Positions 1 through 12,890 of a DNA stretch of 64,000 bases are shown here, one piece after another. The stretch is from Trochalopteron elliotii (Eukaryota > Chordata > Aves > Passeriformes > Leiothrichidae): NCBI GenBank assembly GCA_024734555.1, contig JANPWX010019802.1, forward strand, positions 1,315,342-1,379,341. The letters are read 5' to 3'. The first letter of the stretch is position 1. The number at the start of each line of letters is the position of its first letter. The translations under genes were made by a program, and so were the position numbers. The notes beneath the pieces were generated by a model. That model saw only the letters and a program-made list of their open reading frames with translations. It searched no databases and was not told the DNA's origin.

Positions 1-73
1 TGCTAAAACCCGTGTACTTTTAAAGAAATAATCACCTTTGGAGCCCATGGCTTTGTTGGTGTCATTTGTTCTT

Positions 74-130
74 GAAAGTTAACCAGATCCAGGCCTGGGA
101 TATATTTTGATGGGAGACCACCTGGGAATC
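74..130 (+). repeat. 5S rRNA-derived relic (5S pseudogene fragment or 5S-headed SINE)
   Basis: The stretch resembles the internal promoter half of vertebrate 5S rRNA. It runs from a decayed 'gaagctaagcag'-like start, through 'aggcctggg', to a nearly intact 'gatgggagaccacctgggaa', which corresponds to the TFIIIA/TFIIIC-binding box C. The 5' third of 5S and the terminal 'accgggtgctgtaggctt' part are not recognisable, so this is not a functional 5S gene. Two origins fit: a dispersed 5S pseudogene, or the head of an ancient 5S-derived SINE such as the AmnSINE1/SINE3 class known from amniotes. The sequence that follows shows only a faint hint of a SINE body, so the family assignment is an inference. 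Confidence 0.6.
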
Positions 131-907
131 ACAGAAACCATCTACACACACCAGGGAGTTGTGGTCAAGCTCCTGGCACGGAGCAGACCACAGGAATCTA
201 ATGAGTGGAAAACTTCATTTGGGCCCATCATCACTGCTGAGCTGACTGATGGGGCTGAAATACAGCAATACTCACACACCTATTTTTGTCTTCTTGCTGT
301 GCTGAGCTGGCGCGTGAGAAACCTGCCAGTCAACTCTTTGGACTCTCACACGTGAAGATGTCAAATGGAGGCTCTCTGTGTGACTGTGCATGTTACAGAA
401 CTGGGGGAGGGAGACAGGGAGATGTGGCAAGATGGAAAATGTGTCTCCTATTCAGTCTGCCTATGTTACAGCCTGTCTTCTTTTGCCAACCTCAGTTCGA
501 AGAAGTCTGTGCAGTAATGTTCATGTTTTGCTACAATGTTTGTAATTAATCTGCCCGGGTGGCACCGGGCCCTGAAGTAACTCATAATTTTGTTGGGACA
601 ATATCCCTGAGAAGTGCAGTTCTTACCAGGACTCTGTTTAGCCAGGTGTGCAAGCATCTTCCTGACTTGGGGCAGGTGTCTCACTGACATGTTTTGGACC
701 AAGCATGCCTGGAGAGACCTACAAGATCTCATCTATTCTAGCCTGGCAGCTGACCTGAAAGGGTGGTGTCTCTCTCTCTCTCTCTTGCAGGCTTTTGATG
801 ACTGTGGGGGTCTTAGAGCATTTTCTGGCAGTGAAAGCCTCACTTTTTGCTGCTGGAGATGTGTGGACCAGACCTTGCTATAAATCCCATTTAATCTACA
901 CTAAAGC
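131..907. other. Unassigned non-coding stretch
   Basis: No gene is recognised. A short TC dinucleotide run at about 768-784 leads into 'ttgcag', which resembles a splice acceptor. The open frame after it closes within about 90 bases without any family resemblance, so it is not called as an exon. Confidence 0.5.
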
Positions 908-965
908 AGTTTGACTTGATGACCTTAAAGGTCTTTCACAACCTAAATGATTTTGTAGTTCTCTG
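908..965 (+). repeat. Decayed CR1 3' end
   Basis: The sequence 'cttgatgaccttaaaggtc' followed by 'aacctaaatgattttgtag' matches the standard avian CR1 3' terminus (gatgaccttaaaggtcc...ccaacctaaatgattctatg) with several substitutions. Only the last 60 bases or so can be recognised, so this is an old, heavily 5'-truncated insertion. The plus-strand orientation follows from the terminal motif. Confidence 0.65.
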
Positions 966-3342
966 AAAGCTGTTTTAGTGCTGTTTTTAAAATTGTTTGT
1001 TTCTTAAATTGGCTTCAAATAATTGAGATGTTTCCATACCTCTGTTAAAGATGAATAGGGGAAGGTGTGAACAGTATGCTGAAGAAAGAAGGTTTTAAGA
1101 ACTAAAAAAATTATCTCAGTTCAACCCTTCTTCCCCAGGTGCTACAGATAGAGTAAAAAGGGGACCCTTATTTATATTGGCTGCTGTTTCATCTCTTGAT
1201 ATGATTTATCTAACTGTATGTCAAAACTGGAAAGATCTAGATGAAACAGCTTCGCTTTTACAGAGACCTGCTCCTCAGCAGTTTTAATCTTAAGAGACAA
1301 TTTTATGTTGTGAAGCATCTGGAAGTCTCTTTGGCCCCTTTCCAGCTCATTGTCCCACGGAACATCTTCCTTCAAGTGCCCCCAGTGAGACCTCTGACTC
1401 TGTGCCTACAGGATGAAGCAAAGTATCTCAGCTTCAAAGCTCCTGAGCTCCTCTTGCAATCCCTGCCAATTATTTGAACATGGAAAGAGAACAGACAAGT
1501 AACAGCCGTGCCTTGTCAGTCGCAGAGGACACAACTTTATTTAATAAACAGTACCTCTGATACAATCATTCTGCATGTCAACATCACCATCTCTGCTGGT
1601 GCCCTGCTTGCAATATCTCCATGATAATCAAGGTAACTTTTGTAAGCACAGTGGAGATAGTACAGCAGATAGTAAAGGAAGCCAGACTTGCTTCAGTCTT
1701 TGTGTCTGTCTACTCTTCCATTTACTCAATTAGTTTTGGATATGGCTTATTTCATTCACATCTCTTTAATCTACTGCCTCGAGTACACCCCAAGCCACTT
1801 CTGTCTTCCTTCTCCAGTTTCTTAGGCTTACATTGTTGCTCCCTGATGGCTCTGATCTCACATTTTTAGCTGCTCCAGGCCTTCCTGATGTTCCCAGTGA
1901 AACTACAACAATCCTCTCTCTTCAATCATACTTAGGTATAAATTTGATCTCTGTGTTAGTCTGCCAGCTGACCTCTCTGGAGATTTGCATACCCCACAGC
2001 TCTGTGTGTGTGCACTGAGACTGAACAAGAAGATAGTGTAAAAATGGGAGATTACAGCTAATTCATATCTGAAATGATGACTGTTTGCAAATTAAAAGCT
2101 TTCGTGTCTTGTGCATGATGTTCAATAAACCCAACAGCAATCTCCATGCTGCTCCCAGTCTCACAGGACTGACTTCCTGGGAATTCTGGGAGCTACAGGA
2201 GCTTGTAAGGGTAATGATGCAGGACAGCAGATCTGGGACCCTTCACTCTGTCTTCTTCTAGGAGGTTTTGGACTGACAGGAGGTGAAAATACATTGCCAT
2301 TAGTGGAAAGAAAATCCTGCTCTAACCTTCTTTGTGCTTTTTGCCTTTATCAGACAGCGACTGTCTCATGAAGGGACTTACCAGACTTCCTCCTAGGACT
2401 CAGTGAGTAGAGTGGTCAACTACTTTTCCAGAGAGTGGACTGTCTGCATGACATTCACCTTGGTCATTGACATCATGGTCAGCTCCAGTCTGTGATGCAA
2501 TGTCGGTTCCCTTAAGGGGTGGCAGGTCCAACTCAGAATGGAACAAGTATTGCAAGTCAGAAGATTTTAAACTTATGATAATGAATACAGGTTATTTATA
2601 TTATTATATTGTTATCATATGTTATTATTTTGAATAATAATTTACATTAAAACTCATGGTACTTCCATGATCAGTGCAGGGTTGTGTGGCTCAGCTATGG
2701 TGGTTGAGGTACCACATATTCAGTCCATACAAGTCAGACTGAATGTCTGCAACACAATTCAGTATTGCAACACAATATCAGTGAAACACAAGGCACTTCA
2801 GCACATTACCCAATACTAATGATCACAAATCTCTATCATAACCATATGGAGACTTTTCATTTTACCTTGGTTCTTTCATGGCAAGGGGAGAGTTTTAGAA
2901 CACAGCAAGCCAAAGCCAGTGCAGACAGCAAAGAGCTGACTAAAAATTTCTTTTTTTTTTTGGAGGGAGTTGGTGTTAAGTTTTTCCTGAGGTGGTGGAT
3001 GATTGCTCTTGAGATGTTTTTGCACAGCTGGTGGAATTATGATGGACTGATTACTGACACCACACAGGTCTGAATTTTACTGCATTTGTATATCAGGGCT
3101 TATGGATGTTCCCATTTAAAATTTTGGATAATTGAATAGCTAGCACATGTAAAATGCATGAGGAATGAAGCTCCTGCATATAAGAAGCAGTCAGCTCATA
3201 TGCTCCTAAGGCTTATGGCCATCTGCACCTCTAACTGTTGATTTGGTTTATTATTTGGGGAACACATGTCATTTAATGTGATGACCTCTGTCAGTAGCTT
3301 CATAAATGTATCCACTCTGGTATAAATTATTGTTGTCCACTT
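966..3342. other. Unassigned AT-rich non-coding stretch
   Basis: Frames are short and unremarkable. There is no repeat boundary, RNA fold or splice-bounded coding run that I can support. The stretch around 2575-2650 is especially AT-rich ('ttatattattatattg'). Confidence 0.5.
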
Positions 3343-3345
3343 ATA

Positions 3346-3410
<65 letters not shown>
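3343..3410. repeat. (ATT)n microsatellite
   Basis: About 22 uninterrupted copies of a three-base ATT/TTA unit, flanked by AT-rich DNA that may be decayed repeat. The tract is long and pure enough to be length-polymorphic. Confidence 0.95.
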
Positions 3411-3412
<2 letters not shown>

Positions 3413-6400
3413 TAATTATTACACGTATGGAATGGATGTATAATCCAGGTTTTTATAAGTAAATGCACAGTCTGCTGTTTGGGGGTGTCCAAAAGTACAG
3501 TGGGCAAATGCCCCAAGTAAATCCGTTCAAGCTGCAGTTTACATGGTTAGGAGATATTGAAAGCAGAAATACCTATTTCCTGATACAGAAAAAAGAAAGA
3601 ATCTTATATAACTACTTACTGGTTTTAGTCACAGCAAATGAACAGTGCCCTTGCCTGAATTAGCTTCAAACTTAATGCCAAGATATTCATAAAGGAAAAT
3701 ATGATAGCATGTTCCAATTCAAGAATAGAGCGGTCCAACCCCTCAGTTAGGTAAAATAACGTTCAGCTAAAAAGTGTGGAAGGATTTACAGGAAAAACAA
3801 CAAAGAGTCCAGATTCAAGGTGTTCTGTGGTCTTGAAAACAAACAGACAAAAGCATTTCAAAATAATCCCACTTCACCCTCAGAGCCCTGAAATGCAAAA
3901 TGCAAATAAAATTTCTAGAACTTATCCAATAATTACATGTTGATTTATAAATAGAAAAACAAACAGCAAATGGATTGCCAGAGATTTCAGAGAAGAACAT
4001 GACAGGCTTAGAGTTCAAATAAACGGTGAGGCCGTGCTTCATAAATGTTCTACATTATTCCTTTAAAAAAACAATATGCAGTTCAGAGAAAGAGGAGAAT
4101 GGATGGTCCATAATGGGTCTTCTGGCCTTGGGGAGAAGAGTGGACAGAAACAGCAAACATGAGCTGTTTCTTTGGATCAAATATTTTTAAACCTTCCTTT
4201 GGATAAACATCTTTAAATCTTTCTAATCCTTATTTTTTCTATTATTTTATAAAGAACTCTGTATTGTAGCAATGGTCCAGTCTGCTCCAGAGGCAGACAA
4301 TGAAAAGGAGAGGTTTATTCATCTGTTCCATCCCTTTTATCATTCCCAAGTGCCACACAAAAGAAGTGTGATACTTTGCTACATAAGAAGAGATCTGATT
4401 TGAAAGATGGGTTTACATTTCCTTAGTATTATGTGCATGCTCTACCAGAACAGTTGTGTATTTATTTATGTATATTTTATGTGTAATTAGACATTTCCTC
4501 CATTCCACTGAAGCTTTACCTTGCCTTCTCATCCTCAAGGAATTTTAAGCAACCAGTTACTTGTCAACTCTTTTCATTCCCTCTTCAGTCTTTACACTGC
4601 CTGCTGCCCATTTTTAGAACCAGGACAAAGTGAGAAAAAACATTCTCTGGAGTCCTGGGAGCTCATTGCTGGTCTTTTGTACTAGTGTAATTTTCTGTAA
4701 AATTTAACACTTAATTAACACTTTTCTGTAAATTCCTAAACGTACTGAGCTTTTTTTTTGTGCAGGGTTGGAAACTTTAGTCAGTTTCTTCAAGAATTTT
4801 TGAAACACTGAATAAACTGTAAGGGAGAGAAGTTACAGGGTTATGTATATCATTTATATGCAGACTGAGATTATCAGTTTGGCTTATTGGTATTATCTTT
4901 TCATTTAATGAAAATGCTTTTTTTTAAAAAATCAAGTGAGACAAAAGTACATGCTGGGTACAGGTCTTTGTATATCCAAAGACTGTAATTCCAAGGAGTT
5001 AGGCATTCAGAAAGCCCCATCTCTCCCCAATTTCCTCTCCAAACCCTTTCACCTGATTTTGTGTCTCCAAAGCCTAGTTCCAGCACAACTAATATTCCAG
5101 TCTCTTCTTTCGTAATATGTGGAAACTCTCAGGTGGAATGGCTTAGCTTTGACCTCTTTTGCAATTTAATGTCTTGTAAGGCAGCTCAAAAATGTTTTTT
5201 ATTATATAGAAAGTGATTTCATTGCTCCTTCAAGTGAATCTAAAATGAGCATGGCAAATCCAGTGTTTTAATGAGGAATGTTATTGGCTTTGGTTCTGAA
5301 ATTCACCTCCTGGCAGCCATTAGGATCTTTCAGCAAGCACCACCAAAATGCCATTCCCTGTGTATCTAAGGGCTTGGACAGCAGCTGCTGCACAAAATCT
5401 TGCATAGCCTCCAGGACAACACTGCCCTGCCAGAGAGTAAATTGACAGAGATGTGCTTGTTCAACTTGTTTGTGGCTAAAGACCTAGAAACATCTCTGCT
5501 CTGTAAATGAAGTTTCTTTTAACTGGAAGCAAGGGGTTTTAGCTCTGCATGCCAGCTCGCCATAAACAAGTAGGTAAGGAACAAATGTTTTGGAATATAA
5601 TTTGTTTCTGACCACTGCTGGAACAAACAGGTTGCCATGGTCTTTCCAATGTGCTTTCAACCATAAGGTATTTACCTCCATATGTTGTTAGACAAATGTC
5701 AGCTAGATCAGGCTTAAGTGATTTCCGAGAATTCAGAGATAGGATGTGGACTTCTGGTACTTCCCAGAAGACTTCATTTCAGCAAACCTTGACAATATTG
5801 CATACTTCATTATGAAGGCCTATTTTCATTTATGGAAGATAGTGTACAAATAATTGCCCTTTATTAAGAGATGCAAGAACATTTCCATGTGAGTTGTTGG
5901 TCTCAAATATATACAATGTTTTTCACTTTGGACAGTGCATTTCCTAGAATGCAGACTGAATGACTCTTCTTTAAGGCATAGGAGATACTGAATAGCAGGC
6001 AGCAAACAGACCCATGGCTCTTTTCATTTTTATTCCCTCTCTTCCCCCTCCCCACCCCCACACCCCATGGCTGGTAATGCTCAGCCACAGGATATGAGAA
6101 ATTAAGTCTGAATATACACTTATGCATATTTATATGCCTGCCTATCATTTCCTAGTCATGCACATGTTGCCTCAAGTACTTCACCCAAAGAATTTTTGAT
6201 TAGCCAAGAAGAACACATATCTCAGCTCTACCCAGATATCCTACATGTCCTGGATCTGTGCTTTGTCTGGTTAAATAGAAGGGAAAAAAGCTTATTCAGG
6301 ATGAGGAATTCAGACCCAAGTTCTGAAGAGGTAATAAAAGAGCATTTCCTAAATCCTCTTCTGTATAGGAGGCCCTAACTTCTCCTCATTTACATGAATG

Positions 6401-7615
6401 ACTGTGAATTTCAACTAATGAGCCTGATTGATAAAAACAAAAGATAAAAGGTATAACCTGACATGCTAGTGGTAAATCCAAGTAAGAAAAAACAGCAGGA
6501 ATATGCATTGAAGTCACAGGCAACAACTTTGTAGGATCTTACATTCACCAGAGTATCTGATAGTCCTGCTCTCTGTGGAGTCATATTCCCTGAAACAAGT
6601 TGTTGATAGTAGGTTACAGTCAAGTTTCCTTCATGGTGAAATTTTCACAATAAAATTCTTCAAAACCAGCTCTAGTCCAAAATATATCCCTTTGGTTGGA
6701 CAGTCTGAAGAGTTTGAACTAGTAATAATCACTTTAGTCCTTTGGCTAGGGTGGTGGGAACTTTAGAGCTAAAGTTGTTGATTTGAGGTGATGCCAGCAG
6801 GTATGTAATGGATAGACAAATATATCCCCTGGAAAAACAGAGAATTTACTTGTCCTTAGTCTTTTCTCTACCTCAGTCATGACATTGGATGTGCAGAGAA
6901 AGACCCAGATGTTCTTTTCTGCGGGGCAGAGGAGAGGGGAAGATATGTGCCTGCAGCTGGGCCAGCCTGCAGAAGCTCCCTGCCTGGAGTGCAAGTATGG
7001 TTGGGTTTTTAGTACCTGCTCTGTCCAGGTTTGCATTTGCCACCTGTGTGTCACCAGTGTTGGGGATGGCTTCAATTACAGAGGTTGCCTTGCAAGCATC
7101 CAGCCTACCTCAACTCCTTTTCAAAACAACCAAATGATAATCAAATTGTAAGGATGGTGGGAGATTCTTGTGCAGGAATATCTGTGTTCCCCTAGATGGG
7201 CCTTTAATTTACTCACTTCATGAAGAAAAAGCATTTAAACCTTTAATCTGACTGATTATGATGTTTGAGGGGCTTGTCTCATGCATGTAATTTTGGAGAG
7301 CTTCTTGGGGAATGTGTGGGATCTCTGACAGATAATGATGTTTGGCAAAAAAAAGAAAAAACCTAGAAAGAAAAAAAAGATACTCCTTAGAATTTATCTT
7401 TTTTTTCTTTTTGATTGGCTTATAATTACATGCATAATTTACAGGCTCTTATTCACTCTAAGATAATAGGGCAGTATGGAATTCTGAATTTCTAGCCCTG
7501 CAAAAATGTGGCTCATTTATTTTAATGACTGGGTCATCTAGCCAGTTAATGGGATGGTCAGGCTCTTGTAGAGGGTTCTTTCCCAAACACTTGTCTTTAC
7601 CTAAAAAATACTTAC
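3411..7615. other. Unassigned non-coding stretch
   Basis: AT-rich DNA with scattered short frames and no recognisable gene or interspersed repeat. A short C-rich run lies near 6043-6067 and A-rich runs lie near 7350-7380. Confidence 0.5.
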
Positions 7616-7753
7616 ATGGTAAAGCTCCTGTTGAATGGATGGATGCAGTTGTCGAGTTGTTGGTGTGGTCATTGATGAGCGCTTTTCTACTGTAAAATGA
7701 TATTTTTGCAGGTAATCTTTTATTGTATGCTCCTTTAAAAGAATACCCAAACC
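7616..7753 (-). other. Candidate internal coding exon (unproven)
   Basis: Read on the minus strand, a pyrimidine-containing acceptor ending 'caaactgcag' precedes a 138-base segment. The segment is followed by a strong consensus donor, 'cat|gtaagtat'. It is open in one frame for 46 whole codons, starting GLGILLKEHTIKDYLQ and ending HPSIQQELYH, and its length is a multiple of three. The composition looks protein-like (mixed charged and hydrophobic residues, no low complexity). I do not recognise a family, and no partner exon is identified in the window. A chance open frame with a chance donor is a real alternative. A longer reading from an upstream ATG at about 7814 in another frame starts with a hydrophobic, signal-like run, but it has no support either. 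Confidence 0.2.
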
Positions 7754-10700
7754 CTGCAGTTTGAATAAACAGCAGTGCAAGCACCAAACATTGGGGTAGA
7801 GGTGATACCCACACATTTTGATTTGGTTACTGTTGGGCCCTAAGAACCTTTTCACCAATTTTTCACCTCCATATTGCATTTTTCTGCCGTAATTTTGGGT
7901 AGAAGAGCATGGTAAATCAGACAGAGAAGGACAGTTCAGCTGTGCCAAGATAAATCCAACTGAAACCCTCACTCAAGGGAACAAAATGATGTGAGAGCAA
8001 GATCTGTCTGCTGTCTGCAAAGGAGATTATTGGTGCAATGCTGATGCTGATCACCCTGCTGGGTATAGCAGGCTGCACTTACTGGGATGATCCCTGTGCT
8101 GGGCAACATTTTGGATACATGACGTGAATTTGTTTGAACTTTTCCCCTAGTTCAAGTGCTTCCTGCCCAGTTCACTCCACTCTTACAGAGCCCTGTAGGG
8201 GCACAACCCCACGGAGTCACTTGGCAAGTGGGACAAAAAATTACCAACAGAGCAAACCATGCAGCTATTGCAGAGTTGTGGGCTAGCTGCAGATGAAGTC
8301 ACTAGAAGAATTTTTTTCAGGATCTTGAGGCTTAAATCTTAGATATTTCCTGGGTATTGCACAAAGCACCCAAGTTTGCACAGGGCTTCCTTAGGACTAA
8401 TGTGTTTGATAAGAGGGAGAGCCAAAAAAGTGCATTTTCTAAGATTGTGATACTGAAATTTTGATTGGCAAACTAATCCAGGACACAGCAAGCTGTCTTC
8501 AAAAACTGTGGTGAAAAAAGCAGATTACAGGAGAGGAATATGTGCAGCATGCCAGCAGCAGGGGGAGGATCACAGACACCAGCCCACAGAGAGCTGGAGG
8601 CTGCAGCACAGTGTGAGTACAACTGTAGCCTCCTCTCAGTAAGAAATAGGGAATTTAAAGATTCCCATGACTCTTGTGCTGCCTGTCAGCAGGAGACTCC
8701 TGCAGCCTGTGGGAGATGCTGGTGAGCAGTCAGGGCTGCCCCCATGGCAATGGTCCCATCAGGAACTGTTTTCTGAGAGATGGAGTACCACAGGAACGGA
8801 AACCTCTTAGCAGAGGTATCGGTTGATAATTCCTAAAGGCAGTGGGCATGAGTAATGCTCTCTCCATATTTTTTTTTTCTGCATATCTCTTCAGTGAAAT
8901 TTGCTACTTACTGTGCTAAATTGCACTTTTTAGACTGGAGACCTCACAAGCTAAACCGTCTGATTTTAGGGTATATGTAGCTATGACAGAGGAAAAGAAC
9001 AGCCATATTTTACTTTGCAATTCATAGAGTGTTCCTTTGTTCCTTCAGGCTCTGCCACCACAATTTAAAATGTCTAGCACGTAGTTGTGCCTTTGCTTTT
9101 CTTGATTCCTATGGAGTCTGCAGTATTCCACATGAATGCATCTAAGCTCAGAGTGCTAGGAAAATATATTACTCTGCATAATACGAGCTAGTTTAAAAAA
9201 GGATATGTGTGTATGGGCGTATGAGAGGTGTAATGCAGCCATGCTTTCTTGTTGCTGCTCTGAAGTCTGCACATCAGAACAAGGGAGTTTGTTTTATGCC
9301 TCCCAAGAGAGGTCTTGTGCAGTGTTTGAGGTATGTGCTGAAAGACCTCATTGGCGATGCAAACACTTCAGCTGTCATTGACTCGTAAAAAAACTCAGAA
9401 TAGGAAGGTCTGTAGGAAATTGATTTTCTTTAATTCCTTTGTGAAGTGCCATGCAGAATATTGATCACTTTGGTATGAATGATTTAAATCTCCCTCTGGC
9501 ATCTACTGGAAGACAAACAGGTTTTCATCAGAGACAATTTTTTTTAGTTGAAACCTTGTGCTTGTCATTTGAATATTAAGATGTTTGGGATGTTCACAGA
9601 CCCAAAGGAAGCAGAACTATAGTTTCTTCTCTGAAATAGTTGCTACTTAAACTGCTGGAGATTTATTGTCTCATGCAGTGTTATGCCATATACAACTATT
9701 TTAATAGCTTTGCAGTGAATAACTAGAAACACATTGTGGAAGTATTACTCTAGATACAGTATGTTCTGTCTTTGGAGAAGGATCAAGGTGACTCAAGATT
9801 CTCTTATCATCAGCTTTATTAAGGCTCTTCACTACTAAAATTTATCAGGTTGGAGCATAATTTGCAACTAATATTAATGATGAGAAACACGGTAATAGAA
9901 AATCACTGTGGAAAAATAAAACAGTGTTAAAATATATTTGCATTATGTTTCTACAAGTAAGCTACAGTTCTGTGTTGGAGCTGAATTTTTCCAAATCTTG
10001 TTTTTCTCTCCTGGCCTCACAGGCATCAAGGGTAAATTCATGAGTGCATAAAGTGTGGAGTGCTCTCTGGGTGGAAGGAGAGATACTAAGGGACCATAAA
10101 GCACCTTATTTGCTTGGTATTTACAGGGAGTTCTTACTTTGGTCCAACACAATATTAATGAGTTTTTGGAAATTACACTGAGTGTAATTTCTGGGAACCA
10201 AACAATAGTAAATAATGCCTGCTTAAACTTGCTGTCACATGTGGTATATTTTGTTTTGAAGACCATTTATTTGCCTAAATAACATATATTTCTAGAAATT
10301 TTTACCAAGATCAACCATTGTAATCATAAATCAGCAGACTGTGATATTCACCTTCCCTAACTCCTGATTGCTCTGGCATTTACACTACCTCGGTCTGCTA
10401 GATCATCAGAACTACTATCTCTGAGGGGCTAATCTATTCTGCTGTGCCTGGAAGCAACAAGGAATGTTTAAAGATCTTCCATCAGATGTGTATGTGTGTG
10501 CTGTAGAACTACCACTGTGAGGAGAGTGCACAGTGAGAGTTCTCAGGGCAGAGGGGGACCAGGGTTGGACCTGGAGGTGCCCCAGCCCCAGTGATGTGCT
10601 CAGCTGGATCCAGTCTGAAACTGTGATGCAGGATCCTATCCCTCGTGAAATCTTCAGGAAGTTTGGCTGCAGATCTCATCTACATTCATCACATTGAACT

Positions 10701-12824
10701 CTCTCTCAGCAGCACTATTAACCTCACTTATTATCACTCTCTAGGTTAATGATGGGTATCTGATCTGCATAGCAATCTTCTCCCTTTTGCCGTGTTCATC
10801 ATGGCCTCGGCTGTGTTATTAAGTACCAGAAGTGAAACACAGGATAATCTCTTGCAAAATAAATGCTTGTAACTGTTTCAAAATATGATTCCCAGGTAGT
10901 TGCAAAGAGACTGATACACTTGGAACTTGATGTTGCCTTTGTCACCTGTCTGTGACCTGCTCAGGGGACCCTGCTTGGCTGAGCAGAGGGGCAGTCGTGG
11001 CTCCATGGCAAGACCCAGCCTCAGACAGTGTAAGGGCATCCTTACATTAGTAAGGGCATCCCACCCAGCTGTTAACCCAGTGTGGCTGTACCTGGGCTGT
11101 TCCAAACACTGCCCCACTTTCTGCCAGCCCTGACATCAATACACCATTTCAATATAATCTAGAATCTGCTGGAATACAGAAACTGAGGTTTCCTTTCTCT
11201 CATAAGCTGATTTAACACAAGTGTCTTTGCCTCCCCTGTGCAGCAGCTCATTCTGAGGAGATGTTGGACGGGCTGCTCTGCAAACTGGTGAGATGGGCAT
11301 GGCAAGAGGAATACTTGCTGGAAGTGCTCCCAGCAGGGCTGTCATGTATTAGGACCACCTCCAGTCCTGGGCTCTGGCAGTACCCCCATGGCACTGCCAG
11401 CACCAGGTGGAGCAGAACCAGATGCTTCTCCCCATGGTGGTGTCACCAGTCTTGTGAATTCAGGGGCTAGCTGTTGCCTATTTTCAGGGGGGACTTGCCC
11501 TTGAGAGGAGGAGGTGTGGTGCTCAGTATGCACAGCAATGATCTGGCAAACATGCAAAATGGGACATAAACCAGCTGGGGATTCCTGGCTGGAAATCTTA
11601 TGGTGCCTGAAGGAGCTGCCCTTAAACAATTAACCCAAGATGTAGTACTCATCTGTGTTTAAAGAGTCAGTCTAGCTTAACTGCACTTTGGCAATCACCT
11701 TGATTTGTTTGGTTCAAAATGGCACAGTTACAGTTTTAAAATAGTCCACTACTTTATGCTTAGAGCTGGATTCCTGTTCAGTGAACGCAGTATTTTCTTC
11801 TTGCTATTTGATATTTTGAAACATCTTAATTCTTTCTTAACAGATTTTTCTTCCCTCTCCTTAATACATGCACACAAACACACTACATGCATGGTTTTGC
11901 TCCAGTGATACAGCTATCCTTGGTTTCTGACAACCTTATTCCCATAAAATGAGATTGATGTCATAATATTCAAAACTTTTCAAATTTCAAACCGAAGAAG
12001 GGAAACTAAGAAACTAGGCACAAAGCTGAATTGTAAATACATGTCAAGGATTAAAAAGTCTATGATTGTTCCCACAAAACCAGGAATCTCTCTTTGCAAT
12101 ACTACAACTATGTGAATACCCATGTTCCTCCTTCTTGATGGAATACACCTTTATTTTGCCTTGTGGCTGCAGTGAGATGCTTCTAGAGTACCATTGTTCA
12201 GTTACTGTTTACTGCCATGGTGATACCATTCTAATTCACCATTGATGGAAAATTACTTTGAGACACATTTTTAATGTCATGGGGCCTTTTTTTTTCACTG
12301 GGACTAAGCATTTCTGGGCACTGAGTGTATTGGTAGGCACTAGAGTAATGTCTGGAGGGTGGAGTGCCTAGGTATAGATCTCTGGTTGCAATAGGGCATG
12401 AGCAGTTTTCCAGACTGGAATTTTTCTCCTGGAGCAAGGGAACATCAATGCTGGTTTCTGGTATCTGAGCTACAAAAAGCCTTTGAGACATTTTGTCCCA
12501 AAGGGGGGGCCTGTGTGGTTCTTGTGTGTGTGTATGAGGATTCATCAGTCTTTGGTTTGGAAATCCTAATTCAGTTGAAAATTTAAGCACTAGTGGCCTT
12601 GTATTTTTCAGCATTTTTGGATTTAGTTGAGGCTAGTGAATAACGTGGAAATTTATGTAAACAAAGCAGAAATAAATGTAAGAGCTTTTGTTTAATTGAA
12701 CTGAGACTTTTGAGGGTTCTTCTGTAGTACAGGTAAGTTGTGTTCAGTATAGGAGGGAACTTTGAGGGCTGAGAAAGATTTAGGAAGTTTCTTTAAAAAA
12801 AAATGAATGTTACAGAGAGGATAA
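7754..12824. other. Unassigned non-coding stretch
   Basis: No gene or repeat family is recognised. Slightly GC-richer patches occur around 8530-8760, 10520-10640 and 10960-11620, but their frames are short and show no known domain. A small direct repeat 'taagggcatcc' occurs twice near 11030-11060. Confidence 0.5.
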
Positions 12825-12890
12825 CCAGGGAATGACTGTTCCCTGGGATCTCACAGTCTGAGACACCCACTGGAAATACCAGTCAGTGGG
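12825..12890. repeat. Two adjacent short inverted repeats
   Basis: The first hairpin is CCAGGGAA, a six-base loop, then TTCCCTGG (12825-12846), with perfect 8-bp arms. The second begins CCCACTGG at 12866 and returns as CCAGT-C-AGTGGG by 12890, which matches apart from one extra base. They lie 19 bases apart. No function is evident. Confidence 0.6.

Noticed and set aside
780..880. Possible exon after a pyrimidine-rich acceptor at 790
   Set aside because: The tract is simply a TC repeat. The downstream frame closes quickly and runs into a CR1 tail.
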